The notes: a model not told the origin generated them from the sequence alone. Positions 24,499-33,612 are shown, counted from the stretch's first letter. The stretch is DNA of 51,843 bases from JAYVSZ01 sp043774925 (GCA_043774925.1 JAYVSZ010000038.1:1-51843); one strand, 5' to 3'. Numbers and translations: made by a program.

Positions 24499-26754
24499 AT
24501 GATGATCAAATCCGCGATTAAATCATCAGCGGCCATACAAGCCGTAAAGCCTCATCAATCAGTGCCATATCAAGCTGCTGAGCCGTTCATGCTGCCAGCA
24601 GATAGCGAAACCTCGCAACTCACCCTGCTGCTTAAAGAATATTTGTCGCCTGCCGATATCGATCAGGTGTGGGCGGCGTATCGTTATGCTGCTTTTGCGC
24701 ATGCTGGGCAAACGCGGCACTCTGGCGAGCCATATATTACGCATCCGGTGGCGGTGGCGTGCATTCTAGCCAAGTTGCATTTGGATGTGCCAACACTGCT
24801 AGCCGCGTTGCTGCACGATGTGGTGGAAGACACGAGCATTGCCGCGACAGATATTGGCGAGAAATTTGGCAAGCAAGTGGCCGAACTAGTAGATGGCTTA
24901 ACTAAGTTAGATAAAATCGAGCTACAAACCGCTGCCCAAGCACAGGCCGAGAATTTTCGCAAAATGTTGTTGGCGATGAGTCAAGATGTGCGCGTGATTC
25001 TGGTGAAGCTAGCAGATCGTTTGCACAACATGCAAACGCTTGATGTGATGAAAGCGGACAAGCAAAAACGCATCGCACACGAAACCTTGGATATTTATGC
25101 GCCGATTGCTAATCGTTTAGGGCTTAATCCCATCTTTCAAGAGCTGGAAGATTTAAGCTTTAAGTATCTTTACCCAAACAGATACAAGGTGATTGCGAAA
25201 GCGATTAAAACCGCGCGCGGCAATCGTAAAGAAGTGATTAGCAAGATTTTGGATGCGATTAAAGCGCAATTAAAAGAAGCCAAAATTGAGGTGACGGTAG
25301 AAGGCAGAGAAAAGCATCTTTACAGTATTTACCGTAAGATGGCTAGTAAAACAGTAAAGCTATCGCAAGTTAACGACATTTATGGTTTTCGCGTGCTGGT
25401 AAAGGATACGTCAACCTGTTATGTAACTTTGGGCAGCTTGCATGCACTTTATAAGCCGATTCCTGGCCAATTTAAAGACTATATTGCGATTTCTAAGGCC
25501 AACGGCTATCAATCTTTGCATACCACCTTGTTTGGGCCTTTCGGCACGCCGATAGAAGTGCAGATTCGCAGTGCCGAGATGCATAAAATCGCCGAGGCGG
25601 GCGTGGCGGCGCATTGGCTCTATAAAACCACCGATGCGCATCTCACTAAATTGCAGCAGCAAACGCATCAATGGTTGCAGCGGCTGGTGGAAATTCAAAC
25701 TGAGAGCGACGACAGCACCGAATTTTTAGAGCATTTTAAGGTGGATTTATTCCCTGATGAAGTCTATGTGTTTACGCCAAAAGGTGCTATTTTAGCCCTT
25801 CCCAAGGGTGCAACAGCGGTAGATTTTGCTTATGCGGTACATACCGATGTGGGCAATAGCTGCGTCGCCGTTAAAATCAACCACGAGCAAGCGCCGCTGC
25901 GTACCGAAATGCACAACGGCGATCAAGTCGAAATTATTACGTCATCGCTCGCCAAGCCAAACCCAGCTTGGCTTAATTATGTCGTCAGCGGCAAGGCGCG
26001 TTCGCACATTCGCCATTATCTAAAAACCATACAAGTCACAGAATCTGCGCACATGGGCGAGCGTATTTTAAATATTGCGCTGCGCGCTTTGCATGTGGAG
26101 CCCGCGGATGTGACCGATAAGCAATGGAAAAAAGTCATGGGCGATTACGGCGCACAAGATAAATTGGAAATTCTGTCGGACATCGGCATGGGCAAACGTG
26201 TTAGCTTAATGGTGGCGCATCAGCTACTCGCGAGCGGCCAAGCCACCTTGGATGCGGATAAATCCAAAACCAGTAAACCGCTGGATACCATTACCATTCG
26301 CGGCTCCGAGGGCATGGCGGTGCAGTTTGCACAATGCTGCCGACCCATTCCGGGCGATCCGATTTTGGGCTTCATCAATAAAGATAAAGGTTTGGTCATT
26401 CACACGCATGATTGTCCAGCCATTCGCAAATTTAAGCTGGATCCAGATAAATGGCTGGATGTGGATTGGGATACCGACAATAAACGCCTGTTTAAAGTCA
26501 ATTTGCGCATTGTGGTGGTGGATGCACCCGGCATGCTGGCGAAAATTGCCACGAGTATTGCCGAGGCAGACTCAAACATTGATAGCGTGACCATAGAAGA
26601 GCCCGATGGCAGTCAATATTCGAATATTAATTTTACTGTGCAAGTGCGCAATCGTGTGCATTTAGCCGATTTAATTCGAAATATGCGTAAAATACCCGAT
26701 GTAGTGCGCATTGGCCGTGTGAAAGGCAATTATGCGGAACAAAAAATTCAGTAA
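24499..26754 (+). CDS. spoT: Bifunctional (p)ppGpp synthetase/hydrolase, SpoT/RelA family
   Basis: Makes and degrades the stringent-response alarmone. 751 residues. Domains in order: HD hydrolase domain with LLAALLHDVVEDTS and KLADRLHNMQTL (about 100-180), synthetase domain with EKHLYSIYRKM, DIYGFRVLV and KDYIAISKANGYQSLHT (about 270-350), TGS domain (VYVFTPKGAILALPKGATAVDFAY, about 415-475), a Cys/His zinc-finger-like segment (CCRPIPGD...HTHDC) and a C-terminal ACT domain. The intact HD residues indicate hydrolase activity. Extra ~30 N-terminal residues are unremarkable. Follows rpoZ by 20 bases. Confidence 0.97.
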   Translation: MMIKSAIKSSAAIQAVKPHQSVPYQAAEPFMLPADSETSQLTLLLKEYLSPADIDQVWAAYRYAAFAHAGQTRHSGEPYITHPVAVACILAKLHLDVPTLLAALLHDVVEDTSIAATDIGEKFGKQVAELVDGLTKLDKIELQTAAQAQAENFRKMLLAMSQDVRVILVKLADRLHNMQTLDVMKADKQKRIAHETLDIYAPIANRLGLNPIFQELEDLSFKYLYPNRYKVIAKAIKTARGNRKEVISKILDAIKAQLKEAKIEVTVEGREKHLYSIYRKMASKTVKLSQVNDIYGFRVLVKDTSTCYVTLGSLHALYKPIPGQFKDYIAISKANGYQSLHTTLFGPFGTPIEVQIRSAEMHKIAEAGVAAHWLYKTTDAHLTKLQQQTHQWLQRLVEIQTESDDSTEFLEHFKVDLFPDEVYVFTPKGAILALPKGATAVDFAYAVHTDVGNSCVAVKINHEQAPLRTEMHNGDQVEIITSSLAKPNPAWLNYVVSGKARSHIRHYLKTIQVTESAHMGERILNIALRALHVEPADVTDKQWKKVMGDYGAQDKLEILSDIGMGKRVSLMVAHQLLASGQATLDADKSKTSKPLDTITIRGSEGMAVQFAQCCRPIPGDPILGFINKDKGLVIHTHDCPAIRKFKLDPDKWLDVDWDTDNKRLFKVNLRIVVVDAPGMLAKIATSIAEADSNIDSVTIEEPDGSQYSNINFTVQVRNRVHLADLIRNMRKIPDVVRIGRVKGNYAEQKIQ

Positions 26755-26775
26755 AAATTAAGCAAAGGCAAAAAA

Positions 26776-26940
26776 ATGAGCCCTTATGAGTTTATAAATT
26801 TAAAAAAATATTTTGTATTTTTGAGGAATTGCAACAGTATTTCAAAATTACGCGAAGGTTTTGACTTTAAAAACGAGTCGGATGTTAACAGATGGTTAGA
26901 AATTCAAAAAGAACGTGCTAGACAAAACATAGGCCAATAG
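26776..26940 (+). CDS. 54-residue protein of unknown function between spoT and ridA
   Basis: Frame from ATG 26776 to TAG 26940, reading MSPYEFINLKKYFVFLRNCN and ending RWLEIQKERARQNIGQ. It sits 21 bases after spoT and two bases before ridA on the same strand, so it fits the operon spacing exactly; the gap would otherwise be 188 bases. Composition is AT-rich, the peptide is basic and Phe/Asn-rich, with a C-terminal amphipathic helix. Ribosome site is weak (AGGC). I do not recognise it; it could be a real small gene or an opened spacer. Confidence 0.5.
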   Translation: MSPYEFINLKKYFVFLRNCNSISKLREGFDFKNESDVNRWLEIQKERARQNIGQ

Positions 26941-26942
26941 CA

Positions 26943-27323
26943 ATGATAAAAGAGATTATTCAGGCTAACGGAGCGCCCGCCGCCATCGGCACTTACTCGC
27001 AAGCGGTTAAAGTGGGCAATACGGTGTATTTATCTGGGCAAATTGGGCTAGATCCTGCAACCATGCAGCTTGTAGAAGGCGTAGAGCCGCAAGTGCGCCG
27101 CGTGTTTGATAATTTAAAAGCGGTCACAGAAGCGGCTGGTGGCAGCATGAACGACATCGTAAAACTGAATGTTTTTTTGATTGATTTAGCCAATTTCGCG
27201 CTGGTAAACACGATTATGGCAGAATATTTTAGCGCGCCATATCCTGCGCGTGCCGCAGTGGGCGTGGCTTCATTGCCGCGCGGTGCACTGGTAGAAGCTG
27301 ACGCAATCATGGTAAAAGATTAG
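26943..27323 (+). CDS. ridA: RidA/YjgF/Tdcf family enamine/imine deaminase
   Basis: Hydrolyses reactive 2-aminoacrylate and related enamines released by PLP enzymes, protecting the cell. 126 residues, normal for this trimeric family. Typical segments: APAAIGTYSQAVKVGNTVYLSGQIGLDP, VRRVFDNLKAVTEAAGG, and PARAAVGVASLPRGALVEADAIM, which contains the conserved Arg of the active site (PARAAV). Found between spoT and recG in many proteobacteria. Confidence 0.97.
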   Translation: MIKEIIQANGAPAAIGTYSQAVKVGNTVYLSGQIGLDPATMQLVEGVEPQVRRVFDNLKAVTEAAGGSMNDIVKLNVFLIDLANFALVNTIMAEYFSAPYPARAAVGVASLPRGALVEADAIMVKD

Positions 27324-27325
27324 TT

Positions 27326-27354
27326 GTCATTCTGAGTGAAACGAAGAATCCAGT
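27326..27354. repeat. Copy of a GTCATTCTGAG-type intergenic sequence before recG
   Basis: Begins GTCATTCTGAG and ends GAAGAATCCAGT, within the 36-base gap between ridA and the recG start. Similar sequences are scattered between genes of many bacteria. Single copy in this window. Confidence 0.4.
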
Positions 27355-27359
27355 AAAAA

Positions 27360-29399
27360 TTGCAATTAGCCTCAATCAAAGCGTTTTCCAAACCGCTTAT
27401 CGCCAATCTTGCCAAGCTTGGCGTGCGCAATCTACAAGATTTAATCCTACATTTACCGCTGCGTTATATCGACGAAACACGCATTACCGCCGTGCGCGAT
27501 TTGCGGCTGGGCGATGCTGCGCAAGTGCAGGGCGAAATTGTGCATGCAGAGGTGACGTACAAGCCACGCAAAGCCCTGATAGCAAGGTTGGAAGACGCCA
27601 GTGGACAGCTTACTTTGCGCTTTTTGCATTTTTATCCCAGTCAAATTAATCAACTCAAAGTTGGCAACAAATTGCGCGTGTATGGCGAAATTCGCCATGG
27701 TTTTTTTGGTTACGAGATGGTGCATCCGCAAGTGAAAGCAGCGACGGAAAATACTGCGGTGCGTGAAGAACTGACGCCGGTTTACCCAACCACCGCTGGG
27801 TTAACGCAAGGCGCGCTGAGCAAGGCGATTGAGCAAGCGCTTAAAATGGGCGATTTGGCGGAAACGCTGCCAGCGGCGGTGTACGCAAATCTGAATTTAC
27901 CCACTTTTTCTCAGAGCATTCGCGCTTTGCATCATCCTGCGCCCGATGCCAATTTAAGCGCGTTGGAAAACCGCGCCACGCCTGAATGGCGACGCTTGGC
28001 ATTCGATGAACTGCTGGCGCAGCAACTTTCCATGCGTAAGCACTATGCCCTGCGAGCCAATATCCATGCGCCTGCCATGGCATCTTCAAAAACACTTATT
28101 TCACAATTATTAAAGTCTTTGCCGTTTGCACTGACGCAAGCGCAGCAAAAAGTCGCGCTAGAAATTGGCCACGATTTAACCCGCCCCCACCCCATGCAAC
28201 GCTTGTTGCAAGGCGATGTGGGTAGCGGCAAAACCATTGTTGCCTGCATGGCAGCCTTGCAGGCGATTGAGTCGGGCTGGCAAGTCGCGTTGATGGCGCC
28301 CACGGAAATTTTGGCGGAACAGCATTACAAAAAATTTGAAACTTGGCTTGCGCCGCTCAATATAAAAATCGCTTGGCTTACAGGCAGCCAAAGCAAAAAA
28401 GAACGTGAAGTTGCGTTGGGTGACATCGCCAGCGGCCGTGCCCAGCTTGCCGTTGGCACGCATGCACTGTTTCAAGATGCGGTGCAATTTGCTAAACTTG
28501 GCCTTGCGATTATCGACGAGCAACATCGCTTTGGCGTGCAGCAGCGCTTAGCCTTGCGCAAAAAAGGCGAGCCTGAGCCGCATCAACTCATGATGTCTGC
28601 CACGCCTATCCCGCGCACGCTTTCCATGAGTTACTTTGCGGATTTAGATGTTTCGGTCATTGACGAGTTACCGCCTGGCCGCACGCCGATTGTGACAAAA
28701 CTGGTTTCAGATGAACGACGCGATGAGATTTTACAACGTGTACGCGAGGCTTGTATGGCGGGCAGCCAAGCCTATTGGGTGTGCCCGCTGATTGAGGAAA
28801 GCGAAGCTTTGCAGCTGCAAACAGCGACCGAAACGTTTGAGAATTTAAAACAAAATTTCGCCGATTTGCGTGTTGGCTTGGTACATGGGCGTATGAAACC
28901 CGCGGAAAAACAAGCGGTGATGCAGCAGTTTAGCAGTGGCGAAATTCAACTTTTAGTCGCAACCACGGTGATTGAAGTGGGCGTCGATGTGCCAAATGCC
29001 AGCTTGATGATTATCGAGCACGCAGAACGCATGGGCTTGAGCCAGCTGCACCAACTGCGCGGCCGCGTCGGGCGCGGCGCAGCAAAAAGCACCTGCATTT
29101 TAATGTATTCTAAAAAACAGTTTTCTGAAGCCGCGCGTGCAAGGTTAAAAGTGATTTACGAAAGTAACGATGGCTTCGCAATCGCACAAGCAGATTTGAA
29201 TATTCGCGGCCCAGGTGAGTATTTGGGTACGCGTCAAAGCGGCGTGCCTATGCTTAAAATTGCCGATTTGGAGCGCGATGCAGATTTGCTGGAGGCCGCG
29301 CGGAATAAGGCGGATAGCTTGCTTAAAACACACCCGCAGTCAGTCAATGCACATTTAGCGCGTTGGTTGAGCCATGGCGCAGAGCTGGTAAAAGTTTAA
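27360..29399 (+). CDS. recG: ATP-dependent DNA helicase RecG
   Basis: Branch-migrating helicase that regresses stalled replication forks. 679 residues, with TTG 27360 as the only start at the expected position (QLASIKAFSKPL...). Domains: N-terminal wedge/OB region (about 1-200), helicase motifs Walker A GDVGSGKT (~284), DEQH box (IDEQHRFG, ~385), MMSATPIPRTL, and C-terminal motif VI QLRGRVGRG. The typical TRCF-like end IRGPGEYLGTRQSG is present. A copy of the dispersed hairpin element lies at 28046-28082, in the linker before the helicase core (residues LRANIHAPAM). Confidence 0.97.
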   Translation: MQLASIKAFSKPLIANLAKLGVRNLQDLILHLPLRYIDETRITAVRDLRLGDAAQVQGEIVHAEVTYKPRKALIARLEDASGQLTLRFLHFYPSQINQLKVGNKLRVYGEIRHGFFGYEMVHPQVKAATENTAVREELTPVYPTTAGLTQGALSKAIEQALKMGDLAETLPAAVYANLNLPTFSQSIRALHHPAPDANLSALENRATPEWRRLAFDELLAQQLSMRKHYALRANIHAPAMASSKTLISQLLKSLPFALTQAQQKVALEIGHDLTRPHPMQRLLQGDVGSGKTIVACMAALQAIESGWQVALMAPTEILAEQHYKKFETWLAPLNIKIAWLTGSQSKKEREVALGDIASGRAQLAVGTHALFQDAVQFAKLGLAIIDEQHRFGVQQRLALRKKGEPEPHQLMMSATPIPRTLSMSYFADLDVSVIDELPPGRTPIVTKLVSDERRDEILQRVREACMAGSQAYWVCPLIEESEALQLQTATETFENLKQNFADLRVGLVHGRMKPAEKQAVMQQFSSGEIQLLVATTVIEVGVDVPNASLMIIEHAERMGLSQLHQLRGRVGRGAAKSTCILMYSKKQFSEAARARLKVIYESNDGFAIAQADLNIRGPGEYLGTRQSGVPMLKIADLERDADLLEAARNKADSLLKTHPQSVNAHLARWLSHGAELVKV

Positions 29400-29431
29400 A
29401 CTAATAAATCTATACTTATCTCGGTTTAGAC

Positions 29432-30235
29432 TTAATTAAAAGTGTAGTCTATGAATGTACCTTCTTGCTGTTGACTTGGATCAAATAGCCTAAATCTATG
29501 CACTGCAGGGCTCATGGACTTATATATAGCCTCTAAGACACGGTCGCTTTCACGATTTTTAAATATTCCAGAATTTGAGAGAACTCTACATGAACAGTAT
29601 GCAAGGAGGTCTGCTAACTCAAGAAGTACAGGTTTTACTTTTGTATGTAAGTTTTCTGGAATTAACATTGCAGTAATAGTCTTAGCGTTAATATCAACTA
29701 TATTTGTTTTCAACAGTCTGCTGGCCTGTTTTCTTGAACCATACCACTGGATTAAGCTACTGTCAGGGTCAGCCCAAAATTTACAAAGGTTTACATAATT
29801 TACATCAAAGCATAATGGCGCAGTGGCTGCCTGATAGGCAAATGGAATTAACTGTTTTAGGTCTTGGAGAGGCATATGGGGGAGTTCTCCAGCTCCTGAA
29901 ATTTCATCTTTAAAATCTTTGCTATCAACATGACCAACTATTGTGCCAATGCCGATTCCAGCTAAACTAGCAGTAATTTTTATAGCTAAATCTAGAGCTT
30001 GCTTGTTAGTTAGATGCGACCATTCACTTTTTCTCCTCGCATCTGTATGGAAAATTTCTCGACAGTGAAAACGTGCTGAGCGAGAAGCTTTAAATGACTC
30101 TTTTACTTTTGCTAAAGTATCCTCAGCAAATTCTAGTACCTCAACAGGAACGATCACAAGAGCATATACAACAGTATCACCTGTTATGCTCTCATCACCG
30201 TAAATGTGAAACTTCGTTGGTATGTTCATTCCCAA
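29432..30235 (-). CDS. DUF3800 domain protein
   Basis: 267-residue protein of the DUF3800 family, whose members have an RNase H-like fold and often occur in mobile or defence-related settings; activity is not established. Features seen: N-terminal KFHIYGDESITGDTVVYALVIV with the conserved Asp-Glu of the family, FHCREIFHTDARRKSEW, and C-terminal VKPVLLELADLLAYCSCRVL. Codon use is more AT-rich than in the flanking recG and ubiC genes. It has no operon partner and is convergent with recG and divergent from ubiC, so it looks inserted. Two ATG codons (30235, 30229) are possible starts. Confidence 0.8.
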   Translation of the reverse strand: MGMNIPTKFHIYGDESITGDTVVYALVIVPVEVLEFAEDTLAKVKESFKASRSARFHCREIFHTDARRKSEWSHLTNKQALDLAIKITASLAGIGIGTIVGHVDSKDFKDEISGAGELPHMPLQDLKQLIPFAYQAATAPLCFDVNYVNLCKFWADPDSSLIQWYGSRKQASRLLKTNIVDINAKTITAMLIPENLHTKVKPVLLELADLLAYCSCRVLSNSGIFKNRESDRVLEAIYKSMSPAVHRFRLFDPSQQQEGTFIDYTFN

Positions 30236-30275
30236 TTGTAGTGATGACTTCGCCTGCTAGTCAACGCATAGTTTG

Positions 30276-30284
30276 TGCGATAAT
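30276..30284 (+). promoter_or_regulatory. Extended -10 promoter element of ubiC
   Basis: TGC followed by GATAAT forms an extended -10 element. Its 3' end is six bases before GTG 30291, so transcription would begin about at the start codon. No strong -35 box is seen. Confidence 0.4.
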
Positions 30285-30290
30285 TCACCC

Positions 30291-30854
30291 GTGAAAATTG
30301 AACAAAATGGCTCTCAGTCTCGCCAACAATGGCTAAAAAAGCCGATGTTTAGCCAGCAATATTGGCCTTGGCTGATTGATAATGGGTCGCTAACCGCGCG
30401 CTTGCAGCAGCGTTATACGGACTTTTCGGTGAAAAAAGTGCGTTTAACATACGCCAAGCCTTCGAAGGGCGAGGCAAGTTTATTAAAGCTTAAGCCATAT
30501 CAACATGCGCTGATTCGCGATGTGTTGCTGTTGGGTAATCATCAGCCCGTTGTTTTTGCACATAGCGTGCTACCTAAAAATGCGCTGAGAGGCGCATGGA
30601 ATAAGCTTGGCCGGCTAGGTAATAAACCGCTTGGGGCGACTTTATTTGCGAACCAAAAAGTCAAGCGCACACCCTTAGAATACAAAAAACTATCGCGCCA
30701 GCACCCAATATCCATGCGGGTCGCAGGGCATCTCGGCATTCAGCCAAAACAGTTGTGGGCGCGCCGCTCGGTATTTCAACTAAAATGCGCTAGTATTCTT
30801 GTTACCGAAGTTTTTTTACCACAAATTTTACAAAATGAACCCAAACAAAATTAA
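30291..30854 (+). CDS. ubiC: Chorismate lyase UbiC
   Basis: Removes pyruvate from chorismate to give 4-hydroxybenzoate, the first step of ubiquinone synthesis. From GTG 30291 it has 187 residues (E. coli 165); a TTG at 30273 would add six. Typical segments: DFSVKKVRLTYAKPS, RDVLLLGNHQPVVFAHSVLP, GNKPLGATLF and LWARRSVF...LVTEVFLPQIL at the end. Weak ribosome site and an extended -10 just upstream favour a leaderless message. It overlaps ubiA by 20 bases. One copy of the dispersed hairpin element lies at 30696-30730 (residues HPISMRVAGHL). Confidence 0.93.
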   Translation: MKIEQNGSQSRQQWLKKPMFSQQYWPWLIDNGSLTARLQQRYTDFSVKKVRLTYAKPSKGEASLLKLKPYQHALIRDVLLLGNHQPVVFAHSVLPKNALRGAWNKLGRLGNKPLGATLFANQKVKRTPLEYKKLSRQHPISMRVAGHLGIQPKQLWARRSVFQLKCASILVTEVFLPQILQNEPKQN

Positions 30855-31704
30855 CGCGTTTGAGCGCCTGATGCGGCTGGACAAGCTGATTGGCATTTTG
30901 CTGTTGCTGTGGCCTACGCTTTGGTCGTTGTTGTTGGCAGGCAGAGGCAAGCCAGATTGGATTATTGTACTCATTTTTGTGACAGGCACAGCGCTAATGC
31001 GCAGCGCGGGCTGCGTGATGAACGATATTGCGGATCGCAAGTTTGATGGCTTGGTGGAGCGTACCAAAAACCGGCCGTTGGCAACAGGCGAAGTAAGCCT
31101 AAAAGAGGCGTATTTGCTGGCTGTTGGCTTATGTTTAGCGGCGTTTGGTTTGGTGTGCTTTTTAAACAAAAATACGATTCTTTTGTCTGTTGCAGCTTTA
31201 TTTTTAGCGGCAACTTATCCGTTTACTAAGCGCTTTTTAGCCGTTCCGCAAGCGTATTTAGGCCTTGCTTTCGGCTTTGGCATTCCCATGGCGTTTAGTG
31301 CAATTAATGATTACATTCCACCGCTGGCTTGGTGCTTGCTGGCGGCCAATGTGTTTTGGGCGATGGCTTACGACACCGAATATGCGATGGTGGACAGGGA
31401 TGATGATATTAAAATAGGCATTCAATCATCCGCAATATTTTTTGGCAAATACGATGTGGCGGCTATTATGTTTTGTTACGCCGCCATGCTGGCGATTTTA
31501 GCGTATGTAGGCAGGTTTATGGGCTTTGGATTGCCTTATTTTATTGGGCTGGGAGCCGCACTGCTATTGGTTGCTGGGCAATATGCTTTAATAAAAAGAC
31601 GCCTTAAAGCAGATTGTTTTAAGGCGTTTTTACAGAACAATTGGATTGGCTGTGCGATATTTGTTGGCTTGGCAGCCGAGTATTATTTCAAATACAAAGC
31701 CTGA
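30835..31704 (+). CDS. ubiA: 4-hydroxybenzoate octaprenyltransferase UbiA
   Basis: Integral membrane enzyme that attaches the polyprenyl tail to 4-hydroxybenzoate in ubiquinone synthesis. I start at ATG 30835 (MNPNKINAFERLMRLDKLIG), 289 residues as usual; an earlier in-frame TTG at 30799 adds residues unlike the family. Two Asp-rich prenyl-diphosphate motifs are present: NDIADRKFD (~62) and DTEYAMVDRDDD (~180). Eight to nine hydrophobic segments follow the family pattern. Overlaps ubiC, whose product is its substrate. A terminator-like hairpin lies within its last 110 bases. Confidence 0.97.
   Translation: MNPNKINAFERLMRLDKLIGILLLLWPTLWSLLLAGRGKPDWIIVLIFVTGTALMRSAGCVMNDIADRKFDGLVERTKNRPLATGEVSLKEAYLLAVGLCLAAFGLVCFLNKNTILLSVAALFLAATYPFTKRFLAVPQAYLGLAFGFGIPMAFSAINDYIPPLAWCLLAANVFWAMAYDTEYAMVDRDDDIKIGIQSSAIFFGKYDVAAIMFCYAAMLAILAYVGRFMGFGLPYFIGLGAALLLVAGQYALIKRRLKADCFKAFLQNNWIGCAIFVGLAAEYYFKYKA
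31595..31631. terminator. Terminator-like hairpin inside the 3' end of ubiA
   Basis: Ten-base perfect stem ACGCCTTAAA / TTTAAGGCGT with a nine-base loop, flanked by AAAA on the left and TTTT on the right, so it qualifies on both strands. On the minus strand it follows the fimV stop (31705) by about 75 bases, where a fimV terminator is expected. On the plus strand it lies in the ubiA coding sequence (KRRLKADCFKAFLQ). Confidence 0.6.
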
Positions 31705-33570
31705 TTATTTCCAATCTGCCAGTTTAAATTCATAAAGCATTTCATCAGCTTTATTTTTTGCTTCTACTTGTTCAAATGCTTCGTCCATTTTTTGTAGTTT
31801 CTCCGCTTTTTTGCTAGCAATCAGCGCTTCTTTTTGCTCTAGCATAGCGATTTTTTTCTCGTCTAACTGAATGACTTGTGCAGAATTAACGTTTTCTTGC
31901 GCGATGCCTTTTAACATAATCAACTCTTCGATTAAGCTTTTATCTAGCCCAGCGCGTGGCTCTAAGCGATTGTTGTAGATTAAATCGTCCAAATAAATAA
32001 CGGCAGCTGATGTACCCCACACTTGTTGCAAGCCTTCTGTCAAAAGCGGGAACGACTCTAAGTTTTGATTAGGCATAATCTCGCCCGCAGCAAATTCAGC
32101 AATTTTGATATTGAAGTGTTCTTTGCATTCAAGCGCAGTTTGCTCGTAAACCGCCTGCATTTTCTCTTTTCTAAGTAAATCTAGCAAAAATAACCAAATT
32201 GTTACCGATTGTTTTGGATAATCTAACAAGTGATTTTGTAACAGTTGAATGGCTAAAGCCGTGCGTCCGTGCGATAAGAATACGTCTGCGTGATCCAAAA
32301 TCGATAGGTCATAGTTTTTATCTTCTACAATAATGCTATCTTCAAACGATAAGTCAGAAGGTATAAAAGTGCTTTCACCTGTTGATTTTTTGACACGGAC
32401 GTCTATATTTTGACTGTCGTCTTCAGCAGCCTGTGCATCTGTGCTTTCAGCATTTTCTACAATAGACCATTGAGCTGCGGCACCGATTTTTTTAGGCGCA
32501 CGTCTGCGCCACCATTTTGCAGCAATACTGGCAGAAACAAGCGCCAGTGCCACGCCCAGTGCATAACCTATCCAACGTAACTTAGCTTTAAAAGTTTCGG
32601 TTTCAGAAAGCGCCTGTGTTTTTACCTTGTTATCAGATTCCAGCGCTAAATTGCGGCTTTGTAACTTAGCCACTTGCGCAGTCAGGTGCGCTAGGCGGTT
32701 GTTCATCGCCGTCACTTCATCCTGCATGTCTACATCGGCCAGCGGCGCTTCTGCATTGGCATCTGGCGTAAACGTGAGCTGTCTATCTAGGTGTAAATTG
32801 GCCAAACGTGAATTATCAAGGCGTAAATTTGCAGTGTTTGATGGCGCATCCATCGGCGCGCTACTAGAAATAGAAAGGCGCGGCTGATTGGCTGGCGGGC
32901 TATTTTTTTCTGCCGTCTTTTCAGCTGTCATGGTTTGTGCATTTACATTACCGCCAGGCACATGCAAAACAATGTTTGTGTTTAGTGCTTTGTTTTTACT
33001 AGATTTTTTTGTATAGCGTGGCTTTTTATCTGCACTTTCATCCGCGATTGTGTCTGTTGTTTTAACAGATTGAGGATGCGCTTTTGCAGGTTTTTTTGCT
33101 TCAATCATTGGCGTGACGGCTATTGGAGAAGTCTCCTCGTCCGCAACATTTTCTGTTTCTGCAGTTAAGATTGGGTCTAGTAGCACGACATAATCGCGAC
33201 GAATAGAAGTGCCGCATTCTGCCATTACTACTAAGTCTAAAATCGGCTCATTAATCACTTGTGCGGTCGATAGCGTTAGCATGGCCTCGTCGCCAGTTAC
33301 CGCATCCAGCTTGAAGCTCACCGCTGTTAATGCGTTGCCATTGTCGCTTTCGCCCAATTTAAAGCAAGCTCCTTTATTGGCATCATCAGCAATTAAATCG
33401 CTGGCACCATGCACCTTAATTTTGGCGCGAAACGGCTGCCCAAGATGCGACTTAACATTGAGATCGCCCAAGCCCAGCGCCACGGCTTGTTGTTGCAGAC
33501 CCAAGGCAAAAATGCCCAGCGCCACCGCCACCGCGCGTTTAATTTTTAAGTTGCTTTGCATCATATTCAT
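31705..33570 (-). CDS. fimV: FimV family protein
   Basis: 621-residue FimV-type protein; in Pseudomonas FimV anchors polar machinery and supports type IV pilus twitching. Order of parts: signal peptide (AVAVALGIFALGLQQQAVA), FimV N-terminal domain starting LGLGDLNVKSHLGQPFRAKIKV and ending near RRDYVVLLDP, a long low-complexity region rich in Lys/Ala/Thr, a coiled coil (DEVTAMNNRLAHLTAQVAKL, ~290-320), one membrane helix (about 335-355) and a cytoplasmic C-terminal part resembling the TPR-like end of the shorter FimV gene at 16070. It ends one base past ubiA's stop (convergent) and is divergent from rplM. Confidence 0.9.
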   Translation of the reverse strand: MNMMQSNLKIKRAVAVALGIFALGLQQQAVALGLGDLNVKSHLGQPFRAKIKVHGASDLIADDANKGACFKLGESDNGNALTAVSFKLDAVTGDEAMLTLSTAQVINEPILDLVVMAECGTSIRRDYVVLLDPILTAETENVADEETSPIAVTPMIEAKKPAKAHPQSVKTTDTIADESADKKPRYTKKSSKNKALNTNIVLHVPGGNVNAQTMTAEKTAEKNSPPANQPRLSISSSAPMDAPSNTANLRLDNSRLANLHLDRQLTFTPDANAEAPLADVDMQDEVTAMNNRLAHLTAQVAKLQSRNLALESDNKVKTQALSETETFKAKLRWIGYALGVALALVSASIAAKWWRRRAPKKIGAAAQWSIVENAESTDAQAAEDDSQNIDVRVKKSTGESTFIPSDLSFEDSIIVEDKNYDLSILDHADVFLSHGRTALAIQLLQNHLLDYPKQSVTIWLFLLDLLRKEKMQAVYEQTALECKEHFNIKIAEFAAGEIMPNQNLESFPLLTEGLQQVWGTSAAVIYLDDLIYNNRLEPRAGLDKSLIEELIMLKGIAQENVNSAQVIQLDEKKIAMLEQKEALIASKKAEKLQKMDEAFEQVEAKNKADEMLYEFKLADWK

Positions 33571-33612
33571 CTTTCTATTTTAAACAATTTGTTATTATTT
33601 TGTTTAAATTTC

